This document shows, piece by piece, positions 37,117-46,458 of a DNA stretch of 64,000 nucleotides; within the stretch, counting starts at the first letter, position 1, and each line of letters starts with the position of its first letter. The notes below the pieces were generated by a model, which saw only the letters and a list, made by a program, of their open reading frames with translations, did not search any database and was not told the origin of the DNA. The DNA is from JBBWZH01 sp035544115 (GTDB lineage Bacteria; Actinomycetota; Actinomycetes; Mycobacteriales; CADCTP01), in NCBI GenBank assembly GCA_963714145.1, contig OY970235.1:5704001-5768000 (forward strand), given 5' to 3'. Both the position numbers and the translations under genes were made by a program.

Positions 37117-38487
37117 TCAGGAGCGGACCAGCGCGAGCACCTCGTCGCGCAGCCTGCCCATCGCCGCCTCGTCGGCCGCCTCGGCATTCAGCCGGAGCAG
37201 CGGTTCGGTGTTGGACGGGCGCAGGTTGAACCAGCTGCCGTCGCCGAGCCGCACGGTCAGGCCGTCCAGATGGTCGATCGTGACGCCGGCCCGGCCGGCG
37301 TAGGCGGCCTCCACCGCGGCCAGCCGCTCACCCTGGTCCGGCACCGTGGAGTTGATCTCGCCGGAACCGGCGTACCGGTTGAACTCGGCGGTCAGCCCGG
37401 ACAGGGTGCCGCCGGTCGGGGTCTCGCCGAGCGCGGCCAGCACGTGCATCGCGGCCAGCATGCCGGTGTCGGCCCGCCAGAAGTCACGGAAGTAGTAGTG
37501 CGCCGAGTGCTCGCCGCCGAAGATCGCACCGGTGCGGGCCATCTCGGCCTTGATGAACGAGTGCCCGACCCGGGTGCGCACCGGCACCCCGCCGTGCTCG
37601 ATCACGATCTCCGGCACCGCCGCGGACGTGATCAGGTTGTGGATCACCGTGCCGCCCGGCGTCTTGGCCAGCTCACGGACCGCCACCAGCGCGGTCACCG
37701 CGGACGGCGGCACCGCCTCGCCGCGCTCGTCCACCACGAAGCACCGATCGGCGTCGCCGTCGAAGGCCAGCCCGATGTCCGCGCCGACCTCGCGCACCTT
37801 CGCCTGCAGATCGACCAGGTTGGCCGGCTCCAGCGGGTTCGCCTCGTGGTTCGGGAAGGTGCCGTCCAGCTCGAAGTAGAGCGGGACGATGGTCAGCGGC
37901 AGCGCGGGAAACTCGGCGTCGCCCAGCACCGCCGGGACGGTGTGCCCGGCCATCCCGTTGCCGGCGTCGACCACCACGGTCAGCGGCCGGATCCCGGTCA
38001 GGTCGACCAGGGTGCGCAGGTGCGCGGCGTAGTCGGCGAGCAGGTCGCGGCGCACCAGCACGCCCGGCTTGGCCTGCCCGGCCGGGACACCGCGCTCGGC
38101 CATCTCCCGCAGCTCGCCCAGCCCGGAGTCCTGCCCGACCGGGGCGGCGCCGGCCCGGCACAGCTTGATGCCGTTGTACTTGGCCGGATTGTGGCTCGCG
38201 GTGAACATGGCGCCGGGCAGGTCCAGCGCGCCGGCGGCGAAGTACAACAGGTCGGTGGAGGCCAGCCCGATCTCCACGACGTCGGCACCCTGGCCGAGCA
38301 CGCCGTCCGCGAACGCGGCTGCCAGCGCCGGCCCGGTCTCCCGCATGTCGTGCCCGGTGATGATCCGGTCGGCGCCGGTGAGCTGTGCGAACGCGGCGCC
38401 GACCGCGTGTGCGACCGCCTCGTTCAGCTCGTCCGGCACGACCCCGCGGATGTCGTACGCCTTGACGACTGAGGACAGGTCAAGCAT
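37117..38487 (-). CDS. manB: phosphomannomutase/phosphoglucomutase
   Basis: A 456-residue alpha-D-phosphohexomutase converting mannose-6-P to mannose-1-P for GDP-mannose, glycolipids and protein mannosylation. The phospho-Ser loop FTASHNPAKYNG places Ser98. The Mg site is LAFDGDADRCFVVDERG, the sugar loop is FGGEHSAHYYF, and the phosphate-binding end is RPSNTEPLLRLN. Length is normal. The start is the ATG at 38487. It is the first gene of the leftward manB-Trm112-SIS group. Confidence 0.96.
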   Translation of the reverse strand: MLDLSSVVKAYDIRGVVPDELNEAVAHAVGAAFAQLTGADRIITGHDMRETGPALAAAFADGVLGQGADVVEIGLASTDLLYFAAGALDLPGAMFTASHNPAKYNGIKLCRAGAAPVGQDSGLGELREMAERGVPAGQAKPGVLVRRDLLADYAAHLRTLVDLTGIRPLTVVVDAGNGMAGHTVPAVLGDAEFPALPLTIVPLYFELDGTFPNHEANPLEPANLVDLQAKVREVGADIGLAFDGDADRCFVVDERGEAVPPSAVTALVAVRELAKTPGGTVIHNLITSAAVPEIVIEHGGVPVRTRVGHSFIKAEMARTGAIFGGEHSAHYYFRDFWRADTGMLAAMHVLAALGETPTGGTLSGLTAEFNRYAGSGEINSTVPDQGERLAAVEAAYAGRAGVTIDHLDGLTVRLGDGSWFNLRPSNTEPLLRLNAEAADEAAMGRLRDEVLALVRS

Positions 38488-38680
38488 GGACGGCGAACCC
38501 TTCAGCAGGCATCGGGACCGAGCACATCAGCGGCGCCGAGCCTACCGGCCAGCCGCCAGCCGCCCCGCGCGGCGCGGTCCCGGCCCGGCGGGCCGGTTCG
38601 GAACGGTCAAATCGGGACGGGCCGCGCTCCGCCGGCGATGCCGGGCTCCGGGCGCCGTCCGGGTACGGAGTCGGCCCAGG

Positions 38681-39049
38681 TCAGGGTGGGGACGGGATGA
38701 CCCGCAGGTGGCCGCGCCGACCGGTGCCCTCCAGCGGGCGGTCCGGATCGAGCGGCGGGCCGGGCGGGCGGCGCTCCGGCCGGGCTGCCTCCCGGACCGC
38801 GTTGGCCAGCGCCTCCAGGTCGTCGGTCGTCGGCATCGGGACGGAGTAGTCGCCCTCGTGCCGCACCACCTCCCACCCCTTCGGGGCGGTCAACCGGCGG
38901 GCGTGCTCCTCGCAGAGGTCGTAGCTGTGCGGTTCGGCGTACGTCGCCAGCGGGCCGACCACCGCCGTCGAGTCGGCGTAGACATAAGTCAACGTCGCTA
39001 CCGCGGGATGGCCGCACCCGGTGCGGGAACAGCGGCGCACGTGCCTCAC
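38681..39049 (-). CDS. DUF3499 (Rv3258c-family) protein
   Basis: A 122-residue protein from a GTG at 39049. VRRCSRTGCGHPAVATLTYVYADSTAVVGPL and DLCEEHARRLTAPKGWEVVR make up the conserved DUF3499 core, with a Cys set (RRCSRTGC plus CEEHA) that may hold a metal. The C-terminus is Pro/Arg-rich. The function is unknown. It is consistently beside manB and the small metallopeptidase in actinobacteria. It diverges from the metallopeptidase across 165 bp. Confidence 0.88.
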   Translation of the reverse strand: MRHVRRCSRTGCGHPAVATLTYVYADSTAVVGPLATYAEPHSYDLCEEHARRLTAPKGWEVVRHEGDYSVPMPTTDDLEALANAVREAARPERRPPGPPLDPDRPLEGTGRRGHLRVIPSPP

Positions 39050-39214
39050 GGCGGAACCATAGTCCCGTCTGGCTTCGCCCGGCGTGACCTGCGTGCTCGT
39101 GTCGCGATCGGGGCAGTGCGCACCACCCGGTCGGGTAACGGACCAGGGCTCACGCGGGCGGTACCCGGGGCCAGGCAGCGGCGGCCGGGCACGCAGCGGG
39201 CTAAAGTTCGCGGC

Positions 39215-39685
39215 ATGACGGGCGTGCCGCTGCGCCGCCGGGCCGGCCGGCGGGACCGGCGAGGCCGCGGCCTGCGCGGCCGGCTGGTGCCACCCGGGGT
39301 GCCGCTCGCCCGCAGCCGGGCCCAACAGTTCGACGATCTCGTGCTGGACGCCGTCGAGCACCTGGAGCGGCGCTGGGCCAAGGAGTTGGAGCCGGTCGAA
39401 TTCGCCGTCGAGGACGTACCCGAGGTGCCGGCCAGCGGGGCCGAGCCCGAGTACGACGACGACGTGGTCGAGGACGACACGATCCCGCTGGCCCGGCTGC
39501 TGCCGGCCGCCCGCGACCCGGACGGCGAGTCCACGCCGCCGCGGATCGTCATCTACCGGCGCCCGCTGGAGGTCCGTTCACTGGACCGGGTGGATCTCGC
39601 CGACCTCGTGCATGAGGTGGTGGTGGAGCAGGTCGCCCACCTGCTCGGCCTCGACCCGGACGACATCGACCCGCCGGACGAGTAG
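39215..39685 (+). CDS. minimal zincin-like metallopeptidase family protein (Rv3259 family)
   Basis: A 156-residue protein of the small metallopeptidase family found beside DUF3499. A basic N-terminus (RRRAGRRDRRGRGLRGR) is followed by FDDLVLDAVEHLERRWAKELEPVEFAVEDVPEVP, PPRIVIYRRPLEVR and DLADLVHEVVVEQVAHLLGLDPDDIDPPDE. The motif HEVVVEQVAH is HE-x7-H rather than the usual HExxH, so zinc binding and activity are doubtful. The ATG is at 39215. Confidence 0.8.
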   Translation: MTGVPLRRRAGRRDRRGRGLRGRLVPPGVPLARSRAQQFDDLVLDAVEHLERRWAKELEPVEFAVEDVPEVPASGAEPEYDDDVVEDDTIPLARLLPAARDPDGESTPPRIVIYRRPLEVRSLDRVDLADLVHEVVVEQVAHLLGLDPDDIDPPDE

Positions 39686-39753
39686 GAGTGGTGCAGTTAC
39701 GGGACCATCGAGGGCGAACCCCGTACGCTGATCAACAGAGGTGTCCCATCGCC

Positions 39754-39772
39754 GTGCCCGCGCAGGGGGCAC
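39754..39772 (+). terminator. weak hairpin after the metallopeptidase
   Basis: GTGCCC at 39754-39759 pairs with GGGCAC at 39767-39772, and the flanking AGGTG...CACCT can extend the stem imperfectly. CTTT follows. It lies 70 bp past the stop, in the 211-bp gap before the giant repeat protein. The rest of that gap shows nothing clear. Confidence 0.3.
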
Positions 39773-39896
39773 CTTTGCGTTGCCCGGGCCGCGGTGCTCA
39801 CCCGCTGTCAGTACCGGCCCGGCCTGCTGTCGTCCATGCTGGAACTGGAAGTGGAGGTGACCCGGTGGACGACGCTGCCGTCTCCGCCGGCGCAAC

Positions 39897-42800
39897 ATGA
39901 CCGGGGGGCGGCCAGTCGGCATCCTGGTGCTGGTGGTCGGCGCGCTGTTGCTCCTGGTCGGGACCTGGATCATGGTCCTCGCCTCCAACCGGACCCGGGC
40001 CCGGGAGAACGCCGCCCGCCGCCCGGTCGCCGCTGGCGCCCGGTCCCGGCCCGACCGGGTCACCGCGACGATCGACCGCGAGTCCCGCACAGCCACCCGC
40101 GGCCCCCGCCCGCCCGGCCAGCCCGAGCGCCAGCGGCGGCCCGACCAGCCGGAGCGGGCCGGCCGGCCAGCGCAGACCGAACGCCCGGGGGCTGACCGCC
40201 CGGCCGAAGCCGAGCGCGGCCCGCGCGCCGACCGCCCGGAGCGGGCTGGTGGCCCGGAGCGGGCTGGTGGCCCGGAACGGACTGGTAGCCCGGAACGGAC
40301 TGGTAGCCCGGAACGGACTGGCGGTCCAGAGCGGGCTGGCGGTCCAGAGCGAGCCGACCGTCCGGAGCGAACTGGTGGCCCGGAGCGGGCTGGCGGTCCA
40401 GAGCGGGCTGGCGGTCCAGAGCGGGCTGGTAGTCCAGAGCGGGCTGGTAGTCCAGAGCGGGCTGGTAGTCCAGAGCGGGCTGGTAGTCCAGAGCGGGCTG
40501 GTAGTCCAGAGCGGGCTGGTAGTCCAGAGCGGGCTGGTAGTCCAGAGCGGGCTGGTAGTCCAGAGCGGGCTGGTAGTCCAGAGCGGGCTGGTAGTCCAGA
40601 GCGGGCTGGTAGTCCAGAGCGGGCTGGTAGTCCAGAGCGGGCTGGTAGTCCAGAGCGGGCTGGTAGTCCAGAGCGGGCTGGTAGTCCAGAGCGGGCTGGT
40701 AGTCCAGAGCGGGCTGGTAGTCCAGAGCGGGCTGGTAGTCCAGAGCGGGCTGGTGGCCCGGAACGGGCCGGCCGTTCGGACGACGCCGAGCGCGGCCCGC
40801 GCGCCGACCGCCCGGAGCGGACTGGCGGGCCGGAGCGGGTTGCTGGCCCGGAACGAGTTGCTGGTCCGGAACGGGCCGGCGGCCCGGAACGGACTGCTGG
40901 CACGGAACGGGCTGCTGGTCCCGAACGGATCGGCGGGCCGGAGCGGGTTGCTGGCCCGGAACGGGCTGGCCGTCCGGAACCGGCTGGCGGTCCGGAACGG
41001 CTGGCCGCCGAGCGTACGCAGCGAACCGGGCGACCGGACCAGCCGGAACGGGCCGAGTCGACAATGGGACCGGCGCCGACCGCCCGCCCGGAGCCGACCG
41101 AACGGGGCGTGCGGTCGGACCGTCCATCTGATCAGCGTCCCGAACGGGCCCGGGGTGAGCGCCCGGAGCAGACTTCCCAACGAGCCGAGGGGGCAGGACC
41201 GGTCGGGTCCGCCCGCCCGGACCGGCCCGCCTCAGACCGGCCCGAGCGGCCCCGGCGGCCGGACCGCGTGGTGGCTTCGGATCGACCGGCGCCGACCGAC
41301 CGACCCGCGCCTTTCGACCGACCAGCGGCGACCGACCGACCAGCGCCTGCTGACCGACCGGTACCGCCGAACCGACCGGTGCCGTCAGACCGACCGCCGC
41401 CGCCGGACCGGCCCGCACCGGCACAGCGACAGTCCTGGCTGCCCCGGCGGCGGCGCCCGCAGCCGCCGGCCGCACCACCCGAACGACCGTCCGCGATGGA
41501 CGCCACCGACCCGATCGTGCCGCCGATCTGGCGGCCGCCGGCCAGCCGCCTGCGCCGCCGCAGCGACCGGACCGACTGGTTCGCCCGCCAGTCCGAACAG
41601 CCCGAGCCGCCACGGCCCAGCACCCCGGAGCGCCCGCGCCGCACGTCCAACGAGCCGACCCCTCGGTACGAACGCCCGCAACGCGTCACCGACGACCGCT
41701 CCACCACTGCCCCCCAGCGGCCCGTAGAGCCGCGCTCCACCGGCGCCGGCCCTGAATCCAGCGCTGGACCGGAACGGACGGCGGCCGACCGACCCACTAC
41801 CGACCGACCCGGATCCGACCGACCCAGTACGGAGCGACCCAGTACCGACCGACCCGGATCCGACCGACCCGGATCCGACCGACCGCGGCAGCCGGCCAGC
41901 CCAACCGGCTTGCGATCGGTGCCGGCCGGCCCGGGCAGCGATCGACCGCAGCAGTCGACAGGCGACCGCCCCGAGTACCCGCCCGGCGACCGCCCCACCG
42001 GCCTGCGATCGGTCCCTGACCGCCCGGCCCCAGACCGCCCGGCCTCCGATCGCCCGAGCAGCGACCGCCCGGACCGCCCCGCCAGCGACCGGCCCGCGGC
42101 GGACCGGGCAGCCACCGACCGCACGACCACGGACCACCCGACCACCGACCACCCGACCGCGGACCACCCGACCACCGACCGCCCGAGCAGCGACCGCCCG
42201 GACCGTCCTGCTGGGGACCGCCCTGCCAGCGCCCGGCCCGCCAGCGACCGCCCCGCGGCGGACCGGGCAGCCACCGACCGCACGGCGGCGGACCGCCCGA
42301 CCACCGACCGCCCGACCAGCGACGGCCCGACCGCCGACCGCCCGACCAGCTTCGGTCCGAGCACCGACCGCCCGGAGCAACCAGCGGCCGACCGTGCCGC
42401 CGGGCTGCGGTCCGTGCCGGACATGCCCGGTACCGAGCGGCCCGAGCCACCCGCTGGGGCGCGCCCCGGCAGCCAGCGACCGGCGGGGCCGGACCCGGTT
42501 ACCGACCGGGCCGACGCCGGTGCCCGGCAGCCGACCGGGGACCAACCCGGTCCACACCGGCCCGCGGCCAGCGACCCGGCCGGGGCGAGCCAGCGGCCAG
42601 CGGCGGACCATCCGCCGGCCGACCATCAACCTCTCCCTGGGCAGTCGCACGGGCCGGTCTCCGACCGCCCCGCCGCCAGCGGCCAGCAAGCGCCGGCCGC
42701 AGCCAGCTCGGCCACTCGCGGCCCGGCCGAACGCGGCCCGGTCGCCGACCGTCCGGCCGAGAGCAGCCCGGCCGCTGGCCAGGTCGCGGGAAGACCGGTA

Positions 42801-44621
42801 GAGAGCAGCCCAGTCGCAGGCAGCCCGGCCGAGGGCAGCCCGATCGGGAGCAACCCGGTCGCTGACCGTCCGGTCGAGAGCAGCCAGGCCGCTCGCCTGG
42901 TCGCGGGCAGCCCGGTCGCGGGCAGCCCAGTCGCGGGCAGTCCAGTCGCGGGCAGTCCAGTCGCGGGCAGTCCGGCCGAGAGCAGCCCGGCCGAGAGCGG
43001 CCCGATCGAGAGCGGCCCAGTCACGAGCAGTCCGGTAGGGAGCAGCCTGGTCGCGGGCAGCCCGGTCGAACGGCGCCCGCGGCACGCGGACGACAGGCCG
43101 GCCGACGGGCCCGGGGTGGCGCCGGCAGCTACCGAGCGACGGCCCCGGCATCACGCGGATGACCGCCCCGAGCCACCCACCCCCTCGCTGCCGCCGGCGC
43201 CGGACCTGTCCCCCTCGCCGTCGACTCCGGACGAGCCGGCCGCGACCATCCCGCCCCCGGCGCCGCGCACCACCCCGCCTCCCGGGCCCGACCTGCCCGA
43301 CCTGCCCGACATCGGGCCCACCGGCACAGCGGCGGAGGTTCCCGCTGCGGCCGCCGCAGCCGAGCGACCGACGACTCCACCCGTGCCAACCGGGCCGCCG
43401 GCCGCCGGGCCGCCGGCCGCTCCACCGGCCGACCCACGCACCGCTGCACCGCCGGCGTACCCAAGCACCACCCGGCCAGGCACCGAACGCCCCGCCGCCG
43501 AACGCCGCCCGAGCGAAGGCCCCGGCGCAGCGGACCGCCCGACCACTACGCCGGCGACCGGCGAGCGCCCAACCGAGGGCCGATCTTTCGGGATCCCGGT
43601 GGTCACCCAGCGCCCCGGCCCGCACCGGCCGGCCACAGACCAGCCGCACGCCGACCGTCCCGGCCCGGACCGGCCGGCCACGGACCAGCCGCCCGCTGCC
43701 GCCCACCCGACCGGCGAGCCACCCCGCACGGATCGGCCCAGCGCAGACCGACCAGGCTCAACGGCCGAGGACCGCCCGAGCGCGGTGCGGCCCGGCGCCG
43801 AGCGTCCACCCGCGCCGGGAGGGCGGCCGATCCCGCGAGCCGAGGACTATCCGAGCGTGGTCCCGCCGCCGGCCGACCGGCTCCCCGGCGACCCGGGCCG
43901 GGACCGGCCGACCGCAATGCCCACACCCGGCCGCGAGTTCACCACCCGGCCCGACACCACCCGGCCCGACGTCGACCGACCCGCCGCCACCGGTCCTCCA
44001 GACCGGCCTGTAGACCGGCCTGACGTCGACCGGCCCGCCGCCGACCGCTTCGGTGCGGAGCGACCCGGACCGGCCCGGCCGGCCCGCTTCGCCGAAGAGC
44101 GGCCGCAATGGCCGATCGCGGATCCGTTCGTCGCGGACGGTCCGGCTTATGAGGTGGAGCGGCCCGCCGGCCCGCCGCAGGCACGGCGACCGATGCCACC
44201 GCCGCCGCGGTCGGCGGAGGACCGCCCCGGCCGGCACGCCGAACCGCCCGGCCGGCCTCCGCCACCGCGCACGCCGCCGGAGGAACCGGCGGTGGTGCGG
44301 CCCGGTACCGGTGGCCGGTTGGCCGGCGGCCGGGACCCGATGGCCCCCCGCCCGTCCCGCCGCGGCCGGTTCGGCCGGGCCCGCCCGCCGGAGCGCCGGA
44401 TCCGCCGGCCGCGCCCGGAGGATCCGCGCCAGCGCGCCGTCTACGACGCCCTCGTCATCAACGAACAGGTACTGGACGAGGCCTGGTTCAGCCACTCGGT
44501 CGACGTCCTGCGGGTGATCGCCAACATCGCTTCCAACGCCCTGGACGCGTATGAGGAAGATCCCGCCTCGTTCTCCGAATGGGTAGCCGTCCACCGCAGC
44601 GGCCAATGCGACTGCCACTGA
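39897..44621 (+). CDS. 1574-residue membrane-anchored repeat protein
   Basis: I do not recognise this protein. A single N-terminal membrane helix (PVGILVLVVGALLLLVGTWIMVLA, about residues 6-28) is followed by ~1470 residues of Arg/Pro/Glu/Asp-rich repeats: ERAGSP hexapeptides at 175-285, then DRPASDRPSSDRP-type, AGSPVAGSP-type and Pro/Thr-rich segments. A folded C-terminus closes the protein (RQRAVYDALVINEQVLDEAWFSHSVDVLRVIANIASNALDAYEEDPASFSEWVAVHRSGQCDCH). With the basic flank after the helix, the long part probably faces the cytoplasm. It starts at the ATG at 39897; the ribosome-binding site is weak. The architecture parallels the 1761-residue protein. Confidence 0.65.
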   Translation: MTGGRPVGILVLVVGALLLLVGTWIMVLASNRTRARENAARRPVAAGARSRPDRVTATIDRESRTATRGPRPPGQPERQRRPDQPERAGRPAQTERPGADRPAEAERGPRADRPERAGGPERAGGPERTGSPERTGSPERTGGPERAGGPERADRPERTGGPERAGGPERAGGPERAGSPERAGSPERAGSPERAGSPERAGSPERAGSPERAGSPERAGSPERAGSPERAGSPERAGSPERAGSPERAGSPERAGSPERAGSPERAGSPERAGSPERAGSPERAGGPERAGRSDDAERGPRADRPERTGGPERVAGPERVAGPERAGGPERTAGTERAAGPERIGGPERVAGPERAGRPEPAGGPERLAAERTQRTGRPDQPERAESTMGPAPTARPEPTERGVRSDRPSDQRPERARGERPEQTSQRAEGAGPVGSARPDRPASDRPERPRRPDRVVASDRPAPTDRPAPFDRPAATDRPAPADRPVPPNRPVPSDRPPPPDRPAPAQRQSWLPRRRRPQPPAAPPERPSAMDATDPIVPPIWRPPASRLRRRSDRTDWFARQSEQPEPPRPSTPERPRRTSNEPTPRYERPQRVTDDRSTTAPQRPVEPRSTGAGPESSAGPERTAADRPTTDRPGSDRPSTERPSTDRPGSDRPGSDRPRQPASPTGLRSVPAGPGSDRPQQSTGDRPEYPPGDRPTGLRSVPDRPAPDRPASDRPSSDRPDRPASDRPAADRAATDRTTTDHPTTDHPTADHPTTDRPSSDRPDRPAGDRPASARPASDRPAADRAATDRTAADRPTTDRPTSDGPTADRPTSFGPSTDRPEQPAADRAAGLRSVPDMPGTERPEPPAGARPGSQRPAGPDPVTDRADAGARQPTGDQPGPHRPAASDPAGASQRPAADHPPADHQPLPGQSHGPVSDRPAASGQQAPAAASSATRGPAERGPVADRPAESSPAAGQVAGRPVESSPVAGSPAEGSPIGSNPVADRPVESSQAARLVAGSPVAGSPVAGSPVAGSPVAGSPAESSPAESGPIESGPVTSSPVGSSLVAGSPVERRPRHADDRPADGPGVAPAATERRPRHHADDRPEPPTPSLPPAPDLSPSPSTPDEPAATIPPPAPRTTPPPGPDLPDLPDIGPTGTAAEVPAAAAAAERPTTPPVPTGPPAAGPPAAPPADPRTAAPPAYPSTTRPGTERPAAERRPSEGPGAADRPTTTPATGERPTEGRSFGIPVVTQRPGPHRPATDQPHADRPGPDRPATDQPPAAAHPTGEPPRTDRPSADRPGSTAEDRPSAVRPGAERPPAPGGRPIPRAEDYPSVVPPPADRLPGDPGRDRPTAMPTPGREFTTRPDTTRPDVDRPAATGPPDRPVDRPDVDRPAADRFGAERPGPARPARFAEERPQWPIADPFVADGPAYEVERPAGPPQARRPMPPPPRSAEDRPGRHAEPPGRPPPPRTPPEEPAVVRPGTGGRLAGGRDPMAPRPSRRGRFGRARPPERRIRRPRPEDPRQRAVYDALVINEQVLDEAWFSHSVDVLRVIANIASNALDAYEEDPASFSEWVAVHRSGQCDCH
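40419..40742 (+). repeat. 18 tandem copies of an 18-bp coding repeat
   Basis: GAGCGGGCTGGTAGTCCA is repeated 18 times without a visible mismatch over 324 bp, encoding (ERAGSP)18. Variant units (ERAGGP, ERTGSP) flank it from about 40230 to 40770. The unit is a multiple of three, so copy-number change alters length but not frame. Confidence 0.9.
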
Positions 44622-44726
44622 CCGCAACTGGCGGCTGACCTGCGCCGGACTGGTCCACCGGCCCTCCCGGCAGCCGGCGCAGCCTTGACGCTGCGATCTT
44701 CCGGCGCGCCGGGCGAGGATCGGCCG

Positions 44727-44918
44727 ATGCGATGGACGGGGCCGAACACCGAGGTCATCGACGTGATCCAGCTGCGCGGGAAGGACAACGTGACGCGCAC
44801 GCTCTACCGGCTCCGCCGGCACGGCCTCTGGGTCGCCAACTGCGCCTCGCTCGACGAACTGGCCCAGCACGTAGACCTCGGCCAACTCGAAGAGGTGCCG
44901 CCTTCGGCGCAGCCGTGA
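44727..44918 (+). CDS. 63-residue hypothetical protein
   Basis: A small protein (MRWTGPNTEVIDVIQLRGKD, then RTLYRLRRHGLWVANCASLDELAQHVDLGQLEEV). The ATG at 44727 with GAGGAT upstream is preferred over a TTG at 44685. A strand-strand-helix layout is likely. The codon pattern is normal for the genome. It stands between the giant repeat gene and the XRE regulator, on the same strand. The function is unknown. Confidence 0.6.
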   Translation: MRWTGPNTEVIDVIQLRGKDNVTRTLYRLRRHGLWVANCASLDELAQHVDLGQLEEVPPSAQP

Positions 44919-45035
44919 CACGTCCAGCAGGTACCCTGGCCGCCGCGAACCTTCGCCGGGTCGCGGCGCCCGGACGAGGCCGGCGGGGCGGGTCAAGCGA
45001 AGGACAGCGGCCCTGACCCGGCGAGGTGGTATGGC

Positions 45036-46235
45036 ATGGCTGGACAAGCCAACACAGTTGGTCAACGGATCCGCCAGTTGCGGACCGAGCGCGGTCTGAG
45101 CCTGCGCCAGCTGGCACAGCTGGCCGACATCTCGGCTGGGCACCTGAGCCACGTCGAGGGTGGTACCCGCAACCTGGATACCCGCAGCTCGCTGCTGGCC
45201 GTCGCTGACGCGCTCGACGTGCCGGCGGCCGAGCTCCTGGGCCAGCCCTACGACCCGGAGACCCGTCAGGAGCAGACCGTCCACGCCGCGATCGCCGACG
45301 TTCAGGACGCCCTCTACGGCAGCGAGCTGGGCGAGCTGCACGAACCGCCGCAGGCTGACCTGGACACGCTGCGACGCACCACCGACCGGATCCTGGCCCT
45401 GTCCAACGACAACGCCTTCGCCGCCTTCGGCCCGCTGCTGCCGGACACGATCGCCGACCTGCACGCCCACACCGCCGACCCGGACGGCGCCGTACGCCAG
45501 CAGGCGCTGCGGACCCTGGTCGACGCCCTGGACGCGACCCAATGGATGGGCCGGTGCCTCGGCGAAACAGACCTGGCATGGCTGGCCGCCGAGCGGGCGC
45601 TGCTGGCCGCCCGAGAGACCGAGGACCCAGCCGTCACCGGCTTCGCGCAGTTCCTGCGCAGCCAGAGCCTGCTGCGCACCCGCCGGGCCCGAAAGCGCGC
45701 TGGCCTGGTCGCAACCCGCTCGGCCGACGAGCTGCAGGCAGCGGCCGCCGCCGGCGGGCCCGCCGCCGAGGTATACGGCTCGCTGCACCTGACCGCGGCC
45801 TGGGTGTGCACCGTCAGCGGCCGGCACACCGACGCCGACGCGCACGTCGCCGAGGCCACAGAGGTGGCCCGCCGCACCGGCGACGGCAAGGCGTACCGGC
45901 TCTGGTTCGGCCCGAACAACCTCGGCGTCTGGCGCATGTCCATGGCCGTCGAGCGCGGCGAGGGCGGCCGGGCCCGCGAGCTCGCCCGCCACGTCGTGCC
46001 CGCCCGGCTGCCGTCCCGCGGTCGCCGCGCGGCCTACTGGATCGAGCTGGGCCGCGGTCTGGCCGAGGAACCACCATTGCGCGGCGACGCACAGCGCGCC
46101 CTGCAGCGCGCCGAGCGGCTCGCACCGATGCGGACCCGGATGGATCCCTACGTGCGGATGACCGTCCGAAAACTGCTCTACGACGCCGGCGGCCGAGACC
46201 TGCGGGAGATGGCCCGGCGCATGGGTGTCATCTGA
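45036..46235 (+). CDS. XRE-family regulator with C-terminal TPR-like domain
   Basis: A 399-residue regulator. Residues 9-62 are a Cro/C1-type HTH (VGQRIRQLRTERGLSLRQLAQLADIS, GHLSHVEGGTRNLDTR). The remaining ~330 residues are paired helices typical of TPR-type sensor regions (WLAAERALLAARETEDPAV, VYGSLHLTAAWVCTVSGRHTDADAHVAEATEVA). Such regulators in actinobacteria often control a small neighbouring operon. A perfect palindrome 36 bp after its stop, before three tiny genes, is a candidate target. Confidence 0.88.
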   Translation: MAGQANTVGQRIRQLRTERGLSLRQLAQLADISAGHLSHVEGGTRNLDTRSSLLAVADALDVPAAELLGQPYDPETRQEQTVHAAIADVQDALYGSELGELHEPPQADLDTLRRTTDRILALSNDNAFAAFGPLLPDTIADLHAHTADPDGAVRQQALRTLVDALDATQWMGRCLGETDLAWLAAERALLAARETEDPAVTGFAQFLRSQSLLRTRRARKRAGLVATRSADELQAAAAAGGPAAEVYGSLHLTAAWVCTVSGRHTDADAHVAEATEVARRTGDGKAYRLWFGPNNLGVWRMSMAVERGEGGRARELARHVVPARLPSRGRRAAYWIELGRGLAEEPPLRGDAQRALQRAERLAPMRTRMDPYVRMTVRKLLYDAGGRDLREMARRMGVI

Positions 46236-46270
46236 CCCAAGCTGGACCCCGAATCGCTGAGTTGGATCAG

Positions 46271-46287
46271 TGTTGTCCCAGACAACA
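46271..46287. promoter_or_regulatory. perfect palindrome TGTTGTC-CCA-GACAACA
   Basis: Two 7-bp arms with a 3-bp centre (46271-46277 and 46281-46287) lie 25 bp before the start of the 48-residue gene. A possible -10 (TACCGT) sits about 7 bp before that ATG, which has no ribosome-binding site, so the message may be leaderless. It is probably bound by the XRE protein encoded just upstream (inference). Confidence 0.55.
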
Positions 46288-46311
46288 CCCCCTGTTCCTA
46301 CCGTCTGCGCC

Positions 46312-46458
46312 ATGGACGATTCACGGGGCGTAGTTGCCAGCGGACCTGAGCCCAGCCAGTTCGCCCTGGCCAGGGAGCGGGAGAAATGCCCACTCTGCGA
46401 TAGCGACCTGCAGACCACCCCGGAGCAGCCGGCGCCGGCCAGGGGGCCGGAGCGGTAA
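46312..46458 (+). CDS. 48-residue CPLC-motif protein
   Basis: A tiny protein starting MDDSRGVVASGPEPSQFALA and containing REKCPLCDSDLQ, one CxxC that could be half of a zinc site. It is Pro-rich at the end. The ATG lacks a ribosome-binding site but lies right after the palindromic promoter region. Its TAA shares one base with the next ATG (TAATG). The function is unknown. Confidence 0.5.
   Translation: MDDSRGVVASGPEPSQFALAREREKCPLCDSDLQTTPEQPAPARGPER

Noticed and set aside
40419..40742. CRISPR array
   Set aside because: The 18-bp units are directly adjacent with no spacers and encode an in-frame peptide repeat; no cas gene is near.
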